64,000 nucleotides of DNA from Ypsolopha sequella. Its lineage: Eukaryota; Arthropoda; Insecta; Lepidoptera; Ypsolophidae. This document shows, piece by piece, positions 28,944 to 40,369 of this stretch (position 1 is its first letter; each line of letters opens with the position of its first letter). Under the pieces are notes generated by a model, which was not told the origin of the DNA, made no database searches, and worked only from the letters and a program-made list of their open reading frames with translations. The stretch spans positions 26,184,201-26,248,200 of the forward strand of contig OW204001.1 of assembly GCA_934047225.1 (NCBI GenBank), given 5' to 3'. A program made the translations under genes and the position numbers.

Positions 28944-31214
28944 TTATTTTTTATTAGTATATTTGCGTTTTTTCAGTTCGGACAAGGGTATGTTATCATC
29001 GTCATCACTCTCTGAGCATGAAGAGGAACCATTCGAATCCTTATCCGAATCTGGATCTAATGTATTTATGTTTATCCAAGGCCTGATTCTGTCCGCTGCA
29101 ACAACACTTTCATACGGTCTTCTTTTTGTTGAAAAACCAGAGAAATTTGATATTTTATATCTGTCATTCCCGAGTATTTTAACAATTTTAAATGGACCTA
29201 CAAATTTAGACAACAATTTTGTACTTTTACCTTGATTATAATAATTCGTTCTGGTAATTTTCACTAGCTCACCCTCTTTGTAAACGGTGGCGGGTACCCT
29301 GCCAACATCATATTGACGTTTTTGTTTCTCTTGGCCTATTTGAATGTTTTCATTCACTTCATCTCTTACGTCTTTAATGTTGATAGGTGTTACGTCGGAG
29401 TCTATTTCAAGTTTGTTATATAGTGTATCGCGAAATCTTACGCCAAACAGGGCTTCCGACGCCGTTTTTTTGGTAGAGGCGTTAATAGTATCGTTGATGC
29501 CCCACTGTATTTTTCCCAAACACGTGTCCCAGTTGCGTTCATCTTTGTTTAAATTATGCTTAGTCATAGATTTCAAAATAGTTCGGTTAAAACGTTCTGC
29601 TTGACCGTTTGCCCTGGGACACGCGACGGCATTTAATACGTGTTTTATACCATAAAGATCACAAAACTTTTTAAAGGCCGCGGACGTGAATGAAGTTCCA
29701 CGATCAGAAATTATTCCCGAAGGTGAGCCAAAGTCATCAAAGATGTTCTGTTGAACTTTCAGAGTTGTTTTTGTTTTTGTGTTCTTTACGGGTTTAACAA
29801 ATAAGTACTTCGTAAATCCATCAACCACAGTTAAAACGTAGGCGTTTCCATTTTCACTTTTTACAAATGGACCAAGGTGGTCTATGTGGACAGTGTGAAA
29901 AGGAATATCTACCTTTTTGATTGAATACAAATATCCAGACATCTTTTTAATAGAATTATCTTTGTTGAAAGCACATTCTAAGCAAGATTCGACGTATTTT
30001 TGTACAAAACGGCGCAGTTTTGGGAACCAGAATTGACTTTGGATCCTCTCAACAGTCTTTGCAACTCCTAAATGTCCAATATCATCATGATTTGACCTAC
30101 AAACTTGGAACCGAGCATTTCGTGGAACTACAAAATATGTCTTATCATCAACTTTCCTATAAACTTTATTATTTTTTATAGTATAATTTTTTTTTATTTC
30201 CTTTGACTCTTCATCATTTTCAGGCTTCAGTACTCTTACCATTCGCGATATATCTGGGTCCGCTATTTGTAGTGTCATCAACCAGTGATCTTTTTCAATG
30301 TTATATACTGTACCAATGGTATCATCATGTAATTCAGTCAATTTTGTGTTGCGGCTTAACGCATCTACATGATTCATTTGCGTGCCCGGTCGGTACTCAA
30401 TATTGAACGTAAATTCACTTATTTGTAGCCACCACCGGGCTATACGAGGGACTAAATCGCGCTTGGTGAGAGCAGTTCGGATGGCACTGCAGTCAGTTAC
30501 CACTGTGAAATCGATGCCTAAGAGATATACCCTAAATTTCTTTAGTGAGCAGACAATAGCCAAAGTTTCAAGTTCGTAAGAATGTAGATGGCCTTTTTCA
30601 GGCGTCGTTTGTCTACTGAAGTAGGCAACAGGTTTTAAAACATTATGATTTTCTTGCCATTGTAACAGAATTCCTCCAATTCCAAGTGCACTTGCATCGG
30701 TGTGAAGCTCTGTTTTAAGCATGTAATAGCGATAAAATTTTTCTTTCAAGCAACTAAAAACTTGGGATTCTACCTCAGTCCGTTGAAAGGGAACATCTTT
30801 TTTTAGTAAACGAGTAAGAGGCCTAGCAATTTCTCCAAAATTCCGGATAAATCGCCGAAAGTAGCCTGCTAAACCTAAAAACTGGCGAACTTCATGCATA
30901 GTTTTCGGGACTGGGAATTCTTTTACGACTAAAATCATCTGTTCATTTGGCCTTATGCCATCCATGGAAATTTCGTAACCAAGATAGTTGATAGTGTCAT
31001 CAAAGAATCTACATTTGGACAATTTAAGTGTGAGGCCATTATCACGTACAAGTCTCAAAACTTCTTCTAATCTTTTGAATCCCTGCTCCAAATCTGCTGA
31101 CAGTACCAAAATATCGTCTAAATAAGCAAGAGCAGACTCAAAGCGTTTAGATCCAAGCATTCGATTTATCAACCTTTGGAAAACGGCCGGAGCATTGGCT
31201 AAGCCAAACGGCAC
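28944..31214 (-). CDS. pol: Gypsy Pol: RT (part), RNase H, integrase
   Basis: The 756-residue open frame begins inside RT at P-F-G-L-A-N-A-P, with Y-L-D-D at about 31-34. RNase H has H-T-D-A-S-A-L-G-I and Y-E-L-E-T-L-A-I, then V-T-D-C-S-A-I (the usual H of D-H is C). Integrase has a zinc unit H-L-G-V-A-K-T ... C-L-E-C, then catalytic D in V-H-I-D-H-L-G-P, D in I-I-S-D-R-G-T-S-F and E in G-Q-A-E-R-F. It ends with an acidic, serine-rich tail before K-K-R-K-Y. It opens at a GTG codon because an in-frame stop near 31273 cuts it from the RT fingers. Confidence 0.88.
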   Translation of the reverse strand: MPFGLANAPAVFQRLINRMLGSKRFESALAYLDDILVLSADLEQGFKRLEEVLRLVRDNGLTLKLSKCRFFDDTINYLGYEISMDGIRPNEQMILVVKEFPVPKTMHEVRQFLGLAGYFRRFIRNFGEIARPLTRLLKKDVPFQRTEVESQVFSCLKEKFYRYYMLKTELHTDASALGIGGILLQWQENHNVLKPVAYFSRQTTPEKGHLHSYELETLAIVCSLKKFRVYLLGIDFTVVTDCSAIRTALTKRDLVPRIARWWLQISEFTFNIEYRPGTQMNHVDALSRNTKLTELHDDTIGTVYNIEKDHWLMTLQIADPDISRMVRVLKPENDEESKEIKKNYTIKNNKVYRKVDDKTYFVVPRNARFQVCRSNHDDIGHLGVAKTVERIQSQFWFPKLRRFVQKYVESCLECAFNKDNSIKKMSGYLYSIKKVDIPFHTVHIDHLGPFVKSENGNAYVLTVVDGFTKYLFVKPVKNTKTKTTLKVQQNIFDDFGSPSGIISDRGTSFTSAAFKKFCDLYGIKHVLNAVACPRANGQAERFNRTILKSMTKHNLNKDERNWDTCLGKIQWGINDTINASTKKTASEALFGVRFRDTLYNKLEIDSDVTPINIKDVRDEVNENIQIGQEKQKRQYDVGRVPATVYKEGELVKITRTNYYNQGKSTKLLSKFVGPFKIVKILGNDRYKISNFSGFSTKRRPYESVVAADRIRPWININTLDPDSDKDSNGSSSCSESDDDDNIPLSELKKRKYTNKK

Positions 31215-31550
31215 CCGTTTAAAATCGTAATGGCCGTCCAGCGTTACGAAACCGGTAAACTGACGACTTTATTCTGCCAAAGGGACCTGATAATAACCCG
31301 AAGCCAAATCTAACGTGGTAAAATAGTGGTTACCACTTAGGTTAGTAAGTTGGTCGTCTATTAGAGGAAGAGGGAAACAGTCCTTTTTTGTTTTGTTGTT
31401 TAAAGCCCTAAAATGCACAGTCGATGTTCCCCAGTCTTCTTTTTAACCATTAAAATAGGACTTGCAAAATCTGAATTTGACTCTTGAATGATGTTGTTTT
31501 GTGACAATTCATTAATTATACCGCGTACTTGCTCCCTTTCCGAAAAAAAC
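31215..31550 (-). pseudogene. Gypsy RT fingers and palm start, broken
   Basis: The minus strand reads S-P-I-L-M-V-K-K-K-T-G, then after a frameshift near 31417 F-R-A-L-N-N-K-T, then F-T-T-L-D-L-A-S-G-Y-Y-Q-V-P-L. This is the standard RT segment with its first catalytic aspartate. A TAA near 31273 follows. One frameshift and one stop are all that separate it from the 756-residue frame. Confidence 0.8.
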
Positions 31551-32400
31551 TACCGATAAGGTCGATACATAACCGGTCTGTCATCTGTTACTTCAATTGT
31601 CGTTTCGACATCTTTCACACATCCTATCTCGCTGAGATTCATTGCAAAATAGTCGCGGTACGATTGTAGAAGTTCATGTAACTTGTTGAGTGACTCGGTA
31701 CTAACATGTTTGCCTACTTTTATTTCGGATTTTTCAAGAGGTTCTATTGATGAAATGTCCCTAATGATTCTATTTACGTATCGTATTTCTTTCTCCACAA
31801 AAGGCATCGCCCTAGTTAGTACAGTTTTGGGTTCCAGGACAAAAGCCAAATTCGTCAAATTGCTCAACACTAAATGTCCTTTTCCATTTGTTAGAGTGTA
31901 TGCGCCTTGATGAAGATGATACTCTTTGCCCGGCTGTCCACAAAGATAACCTTCTATGAAAACATCATCAGTATATAAGGGATCATCTGAGCATACTTCA
32001 TCTAAATTGACCCCTTGTACTTCAGTAGCATTTAAAACTGACAACTTCAAACGTTTGTCTCGATCCTGTAATTCAGTACTGGGGCTTTTGTAAAAGAACA
32101 GTTTGCTGTTGTCCTTCAAAACGCATACAAATGGAAGCTCAGTAAAGTTTTGACCCACCAGTAATGAAGTTTGCAAAAATTCATCTTTGACTACGAGTAT
32201 CTCGATATGGGATTCAACTTGATCAATTTTCAGAGTTACTATGGTTTTGTAGCTGGGAGTTATAATACAGTTTCCAAATCCTTTAATAACAAGTAATGCA
32301 GTGAAATTCTTTGTCAAATTTAGATTTTGAGCATCAGATTCGCGTATTAACGAACACTCGCTGCCAAAATCTACGTAAGCAACAAGGCTTTGGCCTTCAA
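31550..32400 (-). pseudogene. Gypsy protease and linker to RT
   Basis: Upstream of the ATG at 32317, in the same frame, the active-site strand reads V-A-Y-V-D-F-G-S-E-C-S-L-I. The protease motif D-T/S-G is D-F-G-S here, a variant known in some gypsy lineages. Following are L-L-V-G-Q-N-F (second landmark) and a linker ending in M-Y-R-P-Y-R just before RT. It overlaps the zinc-knuckle frame by a few bases in another register, as expected for frameshift expression or for a mutation. Confidence 0.72.
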
Positions 32401-32702
32401 TTGTTGCAGTCTTAAAGAACTTGTCATTACAATTGTTAAGAGTAGAATCGCTAATGTCTTTCGTTCTTCACTACCCGCAGGTTTATTTTCTGTTCGAGAA
32501 ACAAAGGGAACTAGATTGCAAGTCGCATTGTCATGACCTATTCTTTTACATTTTTGACATTTAATCAATGGATTTGGGCACTGGTGAAAAGTATGACCTT
32601 TGGTTTTACAATTAAAGCAGATGGTTGTGTTGTTTTTATGGGAAGTTGTCAGATGGCACGACCGGCAGGTACCCGGTCTTTCCACCGGTCATGCAACTGG
32701 AC
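32371..32702 (-). pseudogene. Gypsy gag nucleocapsid with zinc knuckles
   Basis: Two CCHC knuckles are seen, C-F-N-C-K-T-K-G-H-T-F-H-Q-C and C-Q-K-C-K-R-I-G-H-D-N-A-T-C, preceded by a third cysteine pair C-R-S-C-H. This is the RNA-binding end of gag. It is cut off from the rest of gag by the 1.3 kb insertion at 32703-34010. After the second knuckle the frame soon shifts relative to protease. Confidence 0.82.
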
Positions 32703-34010
32703 AAGATAAAACTAAACAGTGACCTAATTGTAACCTAATAGTTGTTAAAAGGTTCTGAAGAAAACTTCGAGGTACAAAACAATTAAGTTTAATTAATTTT
32801 ATCAAAACAAAATGTCTAATTTCACAAGTAAAAGGAAAGGTGTTAACGGAAAAAATTATCTTAGTTACAAGTTTTTGGCCAAGACCTCCATTTGGCAAAT
32901 TTCCTGCCAAGACATTACTAAGTCCTTAAGTACCTTTAAATAGTTGTGTTAGGTACCGCCTTAACATCTGGTAGTAATATTACATTGGAATTAGTATTGC
33001 CAAGACATAAATAAACATTTAAGTGATAACTAGGTGGAATTGTTACCGCCTTATCCACAGGTAACTAGATTACATGGAATCTTGTGAAAATTACATTAAA
33101 CAAAAAAAACTTTAAAAAGTAATAAAATTTGTAAACAAACAAGGGAAATAATTTTCTAAATAAAATCTAGCTCAGGAGAGCCGTAGATCCTACAAACAAC
33201 AAATATTTGTCGTACATACACTTTAAACCAAATCGTCTGGTACTCCATTCAGTTCTACCAGGTAAAAAAAATATTACGGAACATTAAATTTTACAGTTTG
33301 GGTTATTTGGTGAAACAGGAAGAAGAATTTACCCTTGAATACTAATAGGACACATAACTATGTGTCCTGAAAACATACCGTCCTAGGTATCTTAACTGTG
33401 TGTGGATAAAAGTAAAAAATCCCAACACCTACTTGAATTTTTCCATTAAACTCCACGGAAATGACACGCCGTCCGCTGCCCCCTTCAAGGTCAACGATCC
33501 ACGTCCACGCAGACAAAAGGAACTGCTTACTGCGTACACCACGCGGCGATCATACCTCTGCCAGCTGGTAAATCACGAAAACTGGTAAACTCGGAAACAA
33601 GAAGATCTTGTAAACACGAAGATCTTGAAAACAAAAACACCCATGATCTGACGATTTCAGAACTCCCACCAACCCGACGAAAAAATTCCTTTTCTAAATT
33701 GTCCGAAAATAATCTTCCTAATATATCAAAAACACTACTCCTGTTGGCACCTCCGCCATTTTCATTCGCCGTTGAACGCCAACAAATAAGGAAACAACCA
33801 ACACGGGTTTACTGCTACAAACCCGGCCGACAAATGAACGAGAAACTCTCGGGCATCGCGGCAGTCGCGCGATTATCTCCATGTCTATAAAAGAGGGTAA
33901 AACGCAATTTACCATCAAGCCAAACTTCGCCGCGTAACTTTTTGTGATAAACAACCCTACAAAATTTGCAATGCTACAAAGTGGAAGCGAAATTATTAAC
34001 GGTACGGTTC
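32703..34010. mobile_element. 1.3 kb unidentified insertion flanked by CTGGAC
   Basis: A non-coding segment interrupts gag and is flanked by CTGGAC at 32697-32702 and 34011-34016. The word TACCGCCTTA recurs inside (32956 and 33048). On the minus strand a CTTTTATAGAC promoter-like word occurs near 33885-33895. It might be a solo LTR. No coding seen; short open frames lack domains. Confidence 0.55.
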
Positions 34011-34016
34011 CTGGAC

Positions 34017-34238
34017 ACATTTTCACTCTGTTTTCTTACAAACGTAATATCAATGGGTTTCTGAGAGTTAAGGAAATCCAATAAGTCTTCTGGTTCCTGA
34101 CAATTTAAAGCTTGCGCTCAGTTCCTAATTGACTTATCTGTGATGCCATAAATTATACAATCTACCGCTTTCTTTCCTTGAATGTCACATCTATTTAACA
34201 AGGTAAGTTTATCATAGAAATAGTCATTAAAATTCTCA
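34017..34238 (-). pseudogene. Gypsy gag middle part
   Basis: The minus strand reads F-N-D-Y-F-Y-D-K-L-T-L-L-N-R-C, then A-V-D-C-I-I-Y-G-I and, after one in-frame TGA (34118-34120), L-N-C-Q-E-P-E-D-L-L-D-F-L. This is the end of the gypsy capsid domain. It continues, in frame, the gag part at 42506-42931 across the DIRS insertion, and is followed after the 1.3 kb insertion by the zinc knuckles. Confidence 0.78.
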
Positions 34239-34246
34239 TTATACTC

Positions 34247-34397
34247 GTGCTTCGTCCTCGAGATTAGATATAAGCACGCATGTAGTATCACACATCGTGT
34301 GGCCATTCCCGCACTATAGTTGAAAGAAAAAACAATCTACCTACATTTTTTTTTTTTTCGTCTGTAGGTAGTTACTGTCCCGACTGCCGATCATCAT
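34247..34397 (+). repeat. DIRS left inverted terminal repeat
   Basis: The 151 bp repeat, GTGCTTCGTCCTCGAGATTA to GCCGATCATCATT, is the inverse of 42299-42449 with few mismatches. It contains CTACCTACA, T-run and TGTAGGTAG, a hairpin. Confidence 0.92.
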
Positions 34398-34673
34398 TCA
34401 CATTTTAGTGCTCGGCTGTTCCGCACGTTTTTTAAGTCCCGGGTATTTGAAACCGTAAAGATTGTGAAATGCCTAAAAGAAAGCATTCTGATCATAGTGG
34501 GTAAGAATATATTTCACATAAACTGAAGAAATTGGAGAGAAAATTAAGAAAGGTCGTCGCAAACACCGAACAGAAGAATCCACTTTGCCTTCACTCGCAG
34601 GTTCACGGAATTGTACGCCTTCGCTGATACACCTATCAGGTGAACATTTTTTGAGTGTAAAAGTAGTGAACCT

Positions 34674-35130
34674 TTACAGTTTTATCAACAAAATAATTAA
34701 AACAACAGATACTCGGACAGTACTTTGGTCTGTACCATCTCTGTTATCAATCAATAGACAAGTCTATACAAGTTTGCGGGTTTTTCTTTGGAATTGCACT
34801 ACCTGGAAATAGTATTGCGAACAGTACTTTGGGCTGTTTCTTTACTATCGATGTGGGCACTAGCCTACCGACTAGTCTTTTTTCGCTGAAGAAAAATCGT
34901 TTACAGTTTTATCAACAACATAATTAATACAACAGATACTCGGACAGTACTTTGGTCTGTACCATCTCTGTTATCAATCAATAGACAAGTCTATACAGGT
35001 TTGCGTGTTTTTTCTTTGGAATTGCACTACCTGGAAATAGTATTGCAAACAGTACTTTGGGCTGTTTCTTTACTATCGGTGTGGGCACTAGCCTACCTTC
35101 TAGTCTTTTTTCGCTGAAGAAAAATCGTTT
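34674..35130 (+). repeat. Tandem duplication of about 227 bp in DIRS leader
   Basis: TTACAGTTTTATCAACAA starts at 34674 and again at 34901, and both copies run to GAAGAAAAATCGTTTA with a few substitutions. It lies directly before the gag start. Confidence 0.88.
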
Positions 35131-35178
35131 ATTTTTCGACTACTGGCAGCGAAAATTTACAATCACGAGAATCTTGTG

Positions 35179-35900
35179 ATGGAGGATCAAGCGGACGAGA
35201 TTATCGTAATACAAGATGGAAATGGTTCTGCCGTCAATGTTCCGAACGCATCAGTGGCACAAAATAGTGACGTCACGCGACGACGGGGTGGCGGCGCATC
35301 ACCTACGCAAGGAGATGCGAATATCGGCTCAAACGATGAAACCGTCGCTGCGGTCGAGACACCTGTTCTTGATACTAAACTATTAGAAATAATAGGCGAG
35401 GATCTGTCTTTGCGGATCCGAAAAACGATATTGCGGTACGTTTTGATTATATATCTACGAATGGGATAACGAAAGAAATCCGAAAAGAGTTACTTAGTAA
35501 GTATCTAGTACTAGGCAACTGCTCTCTTATTGATGCTCCAAAGTTGAATCCGGAGATGGCGGCCGCTTTTACAGAACTAAACTCTAACAGAGACAGAAGC
35601 AAATAGCTAGTGCGATTGCCTGCTTAGGAGAAGTAATCACCCTAGTGCTTTCTATGGAAGAAAGAAATACCGCCCTTTTGCTGTTACTGATGGATGTCGG
35701 TCGGATTTTGTGTGACGGACAACACACGGATTCAATAAACAGACGCAGTTTTTGTCTTTTCTACTTTAAAGAAGGATTTGAAAGATCAAGTCCAAAAGAC
35801 TAGCATTGGCAATCTCCTTTTTGGGAAGGCCCTTGCTGATACCTTGAAAACTGCAAAGACAATAAATAAATCCGGAGCTGATTTAACCGCCACTTCGTAA
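35179..35900 (+). pseudogene. DIRS gag, frameshifted
   Basis: The ATG at 35179 opens an acidic N-terminus, then L-L-E-I-I-G-E-D-L-S. After frameshifts at about 35435, 35600 and 35765 the plus strand reads G-I-T-K-E-I-R-K-E-L-L, then N-C-S-L-I-D-A-P-K-L-N-P-E, then L-L-M-D-V-G-R-I-L-C-D and L-L-F-G-K-A-L-A-D-T-L-K. These match the gag-like protein typical of insect DIRS elements. Its role is assumed to be RNA packaging. The order and spacing are intact although no single frame is. Confidence 0.8.
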
Positions 35901-36163
35901 AATTACGTTGCGAAGCCTCCACCATCAAAGATGAAGCCCTTTCAACCTGACAGGTCTTTAAACTGGAAACTGCTTCCCCGAGTCGCAGGCAGGCAGTCGA
36001 GCATAGTACTATGACGCGATCATCTATGACGCAAGCTTGCACCGCCGCCCCACCCCCCGCCGCCACCGCCATCGCGGCCGACCCAGTTCTCGAGGAGCCA
36101 GCCGCAGCGCGCGGGCACATCGAGGCCCTCGCAGCCGACCTACCCTCGAGCCGTCGCTAAACA
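35901..36163 (+). other. DIRS gag-RT junction region, proline-rich
   Basis: A C-rich stretch (36035-36150) encodes P-rich or R/S-rich peptides in different frames, with no clear domain. It lies between gag and RT and contains no open gag or RT motif. Confidence 0.45.
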
Positions 36164-36785
36164 TGGTAAAGTACGCCGGCAGATTGTTTTACTTCTATGA
36201 TCAATGGTCAAAAATCACAGATGACCCAACTATCCTTTCATGGAAAAAATGATATGAGATCCTTTTTACACAGGCCGTGGTACGGTACCAGACGCCTTTA
36301 GAGCCATCTTATTCTAAAGCTGAAAAAACACTTTATAAAGAAGCTATCAGTATCAGTAATTTAATTTCTATTGGTGCCGTTTTTAAATGCCAACCCTGCG
36401 AGGGCCAATACATATAAAGTATTTTTCTAACCCCAAAACCAAACGGTAGTTATAGATTTATTCGAAACCTAAAAAATGACAATAAATTTATTATAGCTAT
36501 GTGTACTGGAAAATATGTGTATATAGGATATGTGTAGTGTTAAAACTCATAACAAAAAACTGTTTCATTAGTACAATTGATTTTAAAGACGCATATTTTT
36601 AATTAAAATATGTAATAAATCAAAAAAGTACTTAAAATTCATATGGGACCAAGAACTATATGAATTTAACGTTCTTGATGACCTGTCTTATAGAATCTAG
36701 TTATAAAGCATGCTTAAATAATCTAAATGATACAAAATACTTGTTGCAAGCTTTAGGTTTCATTATAAATTATGACAAAAGTACC
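36164..36785 (+). pseudogene. DIRS reverse transcriptase, first part
   Basis: The plus strand reads A-G-R-L-F-Y-F-Y-D-Q-W, then Y-S-K-A-E-K-T-L-Y-K-E-A-I, then I-F-L-T-P-K-P-N-G-S-Y-R-F-I-R-N-L-K, then T-I-D-F-K-D-A-Y-F (the first catalytic aspartate), and near its end L-G-F-I-I-N-Y-D-K-S. This is DIRS RT, which differs from gypsy RT by P-K-x-N-G-x-x-R-x-I-x-x-L-K. Several stops and indels occur, and the Y-x-D-D box has been lost in a deletion near 36690. The domain is interrupted at 36786. Confidence 0.8.
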
Positions 36786-37116
36786 TTAAGGCTGCGTATA
36801 AACCTGGACAAATTAGTGATTTTGCCCCCGCATCCCCGCACCTCAACTGTTTGCGCGACCGGCCGTCTCCGGCCGCGAGCGCTATTTCTTAGCTCCCACG
36901 AGCGGTGTGGATCCGCGGTCATTAACCCGTGCACCTGCTAGTTTTCAATAATACTCGTAAGTATAATGCATCTACGATGTATAAAATTCAACCCAGTTGA
37001 CAAAACGGTTTGTTCGCAATGGCATTTTTTTGCGTAATTGTGTTTGCATCTAATTTTTATATTTCAAAATTTTATTTTTCGGAAGTCATACTTGCAAAGA
37101 TAATGATGACGATGAT

Positions 37117-38310
37117 GATACAACGATACGTCGATACGACGATACGTCGATAGAACGATACGTCGATACGCCGATACGTCGATACGCTGATACGTCGATA
37201 CGACGATACGACAATACGACGATACGGCAATACGTCGATACGTCGATACGAGGATACGTCGATACGCCGATACGTCGATACGACGATACGTCGATACGAG
37301 GATACGACGATACGTCGATACGTTGATACGGCGATACGTCGATACGTTGATACGTCGATACGTCGATACGATGATACGACGATACGACCATACGCCGATA
37401 CGTCGATACGACGATACGTCGATACGAGGAAACGATGATACGTCGATACGACGATACGTCGATACGACGATACGTCGATACGACGATACGTCGATACGAG
37501 GAAACGATGATACGTCAATACGACGATACGTTGATACGAGGATACGACGATACGAGGATACGACGATACGAAGATACGTCGATACGAGGATACGTCCATA
37601 CGCCGATACGTCGATACGTCGATACGTCGATACGAGGAAACAATGATACGTCGATACGACGATACGTCGATACGAGGATACGTCCAAACGCCGATACGTC
37701 GATACGTCGATACGAGGAAACAATGATACGTCGATACGACGATACGTCGATACGAGGATACGACGATACGTCAATACGACGATACGTCGATATGTTGATA
37801 CGTCGATATGTCGATACGACGATACGTCGATACGCCGATACGTCGATACGACGATACGTTGATACGAGGAAACGACGAAACGACGATACATTGATACGAG
37901 GATACGACGATACGTCGATACGACGATACGTCAATACGACGATACGTCGATACGACGATACGTCGATACGACGATACGACGATACGTCGATACGACGATA
38001 CGTCGATACGACGATACGTCGATACGACGATACGTCGATACGACGATACAAAGATACGTCGATACGACGATACGGCAATACGTCGATACGACGATACATC
38101 GATACGAGGATACGACGATACGTCGATACGTTGATACGACGATACGTCGATACGTTGATACGTCGATACGATGATACGTCGATACGAGGATACGACCATA
38201 CGGCAATACGTCGATACGACGATACGACGATACGTCGATACGTCGATACGACGATAAGTCGATACGACGATACGTCGATACGACGATACGTCGATACGAC
38301 GATACGACGA
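37117..38310. repeat. 8 bp satellite GATACGNN, about 150 copies
   Basis: Units alternate GATACGTC and GATACGAC with other two-base endings (CC, AG, TT, AT). Because 8 is not a multiple of 3, three units make a 24 bp period encoding eight residues, and no stop arises in any of the six frames. All long open frames here are therefore artefacts. CpG-rich in an AT-rich setting. Confidence 0.95.
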
Positions 38311-38396
38311 TACGACCACGACCACGATCACGACCACGATCACGATCTCGATCGTGATCGCGATGGCGATGGCGATGGTGATGGTGAGATAAGGTT

Positions 38397-38478
38397 TTGT
38401 TAGTCTCGCAGAGGGGTAGGCAGAGACTACAGATTTCCATCTGCTACGATCCAAACACAACTCTTTCGCCTCTTCCAT
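38397..38478 (-). pseudogene. RTE-like LINE C-terminal scrap
   Basis: The minus strand reads E-E-A-K-E-L-C-L-D-R-S-R-W-K-S-V-V-S-A-Y-P. This is the same closing motif as at 6190-6295, common at RTE ORF ends in Lepidoptera. Only about 27 codons remain. Confidence 0.5.
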
Positions 38479-39284
38479 ATTTATGTAACGTCTCTAGTAC
38501 GCCTCTTCCATCAACCATATTTATTGTGATATTAAATTGTGAGCTAAAAAAAATACCTCAGACGAAAAACATTGCGATATTCATAAGTCATCGAAATTCG
38601 ATGTCATTAGTCCATTGTGACAACCTTTAGTTCAACATCTTTAATAAAACATGACCTATCTACTTATTTTGTTAAGTAATGGCGTACCTTTGCATTACTT
38701 TCATCCACTGCTTTATTTTCACTCGTAAAACATTTTTATTCCATTTTTTACATTGGTTGCATTTATTTCCCATGTTTCAAATTACGAGATTTATTTAAAT
38801 TACGAAACCGGGACGTCGAGAGCGCAAAAACGTAGCCCTCCCGTCTCAACGGAGCGATCACAACTGACCGACGGGTGAGTGACGAAACAAAGCATGGAAC
38901 AAAAAGCGCGTGCGACCGAGATATCTTGTCGCCGCCTTGTCTCAGAATAAATCGACGTAAGCGCCAATTCTTAGATGTTAAATTAAATGAAAACGAAACA
39001 GAATTATTCAAAATCCCCATGCAATTATACGGGGTCATTTTTTTTCTTATTTTTAATACAAATTTCAAGGCAAACTGTTTTAAGAAAGGTCCTTTAACAC
39101 TTGAAAAATATGAAATATAGAGGTAACTTCGTAATTTTTTTCTATCGAGCGAACTTAAAGCTTTTGCGTTTTTGCTTCTGCACGAATATCAGCCCTATAG
39201 TCTATTATCTATATTATTTTTATTAAACCGATTGACCAAGTTACACAATGTTTTATGCTCATTTGAAATTGTGCATCTGACATT

Positions 39285-40330
39285 ATACCGACCCTTAAAG
39301 CCAGGTACTAATCATAAGTTCTTAGGCTTCATTATACATTCCGAAAATTTTCAAGTGACGTTGTCTCTCGAAAAAATTTGTAAGGTACGTAAACAGATAC
39401 AAAAATTCCGCAAGCTAAAAAGATGTAAAGTTTGCGAATTTGCAAAATTATTGGGTCTGCTTACATCGGTTTGCCCAGCTATCGAATACAGCTGGCTTTA
39501 CTGAATATCTTTCTAGTGATTTTAATTGGTGGTCTGCAGCTGTCAATAGACCATTCTACTCCTTGTAAATCTTTAGCGATGCCTCAACTAAGGGGGGATG
39601 GAGGGCCGCGTGCGATGGAGAGATTGCTAGTGGATTGTGGAGTGCGGAAGAGCAATTGAAACATATTAATGAATTAGAGATCTTGGCAGTTTATTTTGGG
39701 TTAAATGTTTTCGCCATAACTGTCACAATTCTCAGATTATATTTCTTATCGATAGTACAACCGCGATTGCATACGTTAATCGTATAGGCGGTGTACAGTT
39801 TCCCCACCCGACGCAGGCGTCGAGACTTATGCCAGTGGTGTGAAGCTCGACAGATAAATGTATATGCATCGTATATAGTTCGGCTGATAATGCTGTTGCG
39901 GATGCTGAGTCGAGACTTATACATCCAGATATCGAGTGGAAATTCTCCGATAGAGCCTTAGAAGGATACCATCTAAATTTGGATATCCCGAAATAGGTAC
40001 CTTCGATAGTCGAATAAAAAAAAAAATGCGAGAAATATATATCATGGCACAAAGATCCAGATGTTTTTTCTATTCGCTTTCACAGTGCCATGGTCGCATT
40101 TTTTAATTTTATGGATTTCCACCATTTTCTCTCATTCTAAAAATAAAAATTTGCAAACGACAAAGCTAAAGGTATTCTTGTTATCCCATATTGGCCGACG
40201 CAGCCATGGTACCCATATTTAATCAACTTAAAATGTCTGAACTCTACGTTCACCGACAGCTTACCTTGGTTGCCGGAGTATTGGCAGGAGCTCGATGTTT
40301 GGAAAAGGGTTCTCACAAGAGTCAACACAT
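39285..40330 (+). pseudogene. DIRS RT end and RNase H, frameshifted
   Basis: It resumes with K-F-L-G-F-I-I-H-S-E-N-F-Q-V-T-L-S, then K-C-R-K-L-K-R-C-K-V-x-E-F-A and L-T-S-V-C-P-A-I-E-Y, the DIRS RT thumb. RNase H follows in shifting frames: W-W-S-A-A-V, D-A-S-T, A-C-D-G-E-I-A-S-G-L-W-S, H-I-N-E-L-E-I-L, then Q-W-C-E-A-R. Later pieces (H-K-D-P-D, then T-L-V-A-G-V-L) belong to the DIRS-specific domain after RNase H. At least five frameshifts. Confidence 0.78.
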
Positions 40331-40369
40331 TTAATGTTAGCCTCTCTTTAACTCAATAACTCTTGACTT

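Larger units (their letters stand above)
36786..39285. mobile_element. 2.5 kb insertion in DIRS RT, with octanucleotide satellite
   Basis: DIRS RT stops near 36785 and resumes near 39285. Between are a GC-rich stretch (36825-36950), the GATACGNN satellite (37117-38310), a short degenerate hexamer run (38313-38390), a minus-strand RTE-like scrap (38397-38478) and a CpG-rich segment (38800-39000). No target duplication or terminal repeat could be defined. Confidence 0.65.

Noticed and set aside
33718..34026. 102-codon minus-strand frame in the 1.3 kb insertion
   Set aside because: No domain, and overlaps a promoter-like stretch; likely chance.
37064..38478. Several long overlapping open frames on both strands with Y-R-R-I-D-V-S-T repeats
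   Set aside because: They arise from the 8 bp satellite, which has no stop in any frame; no start context or domain.
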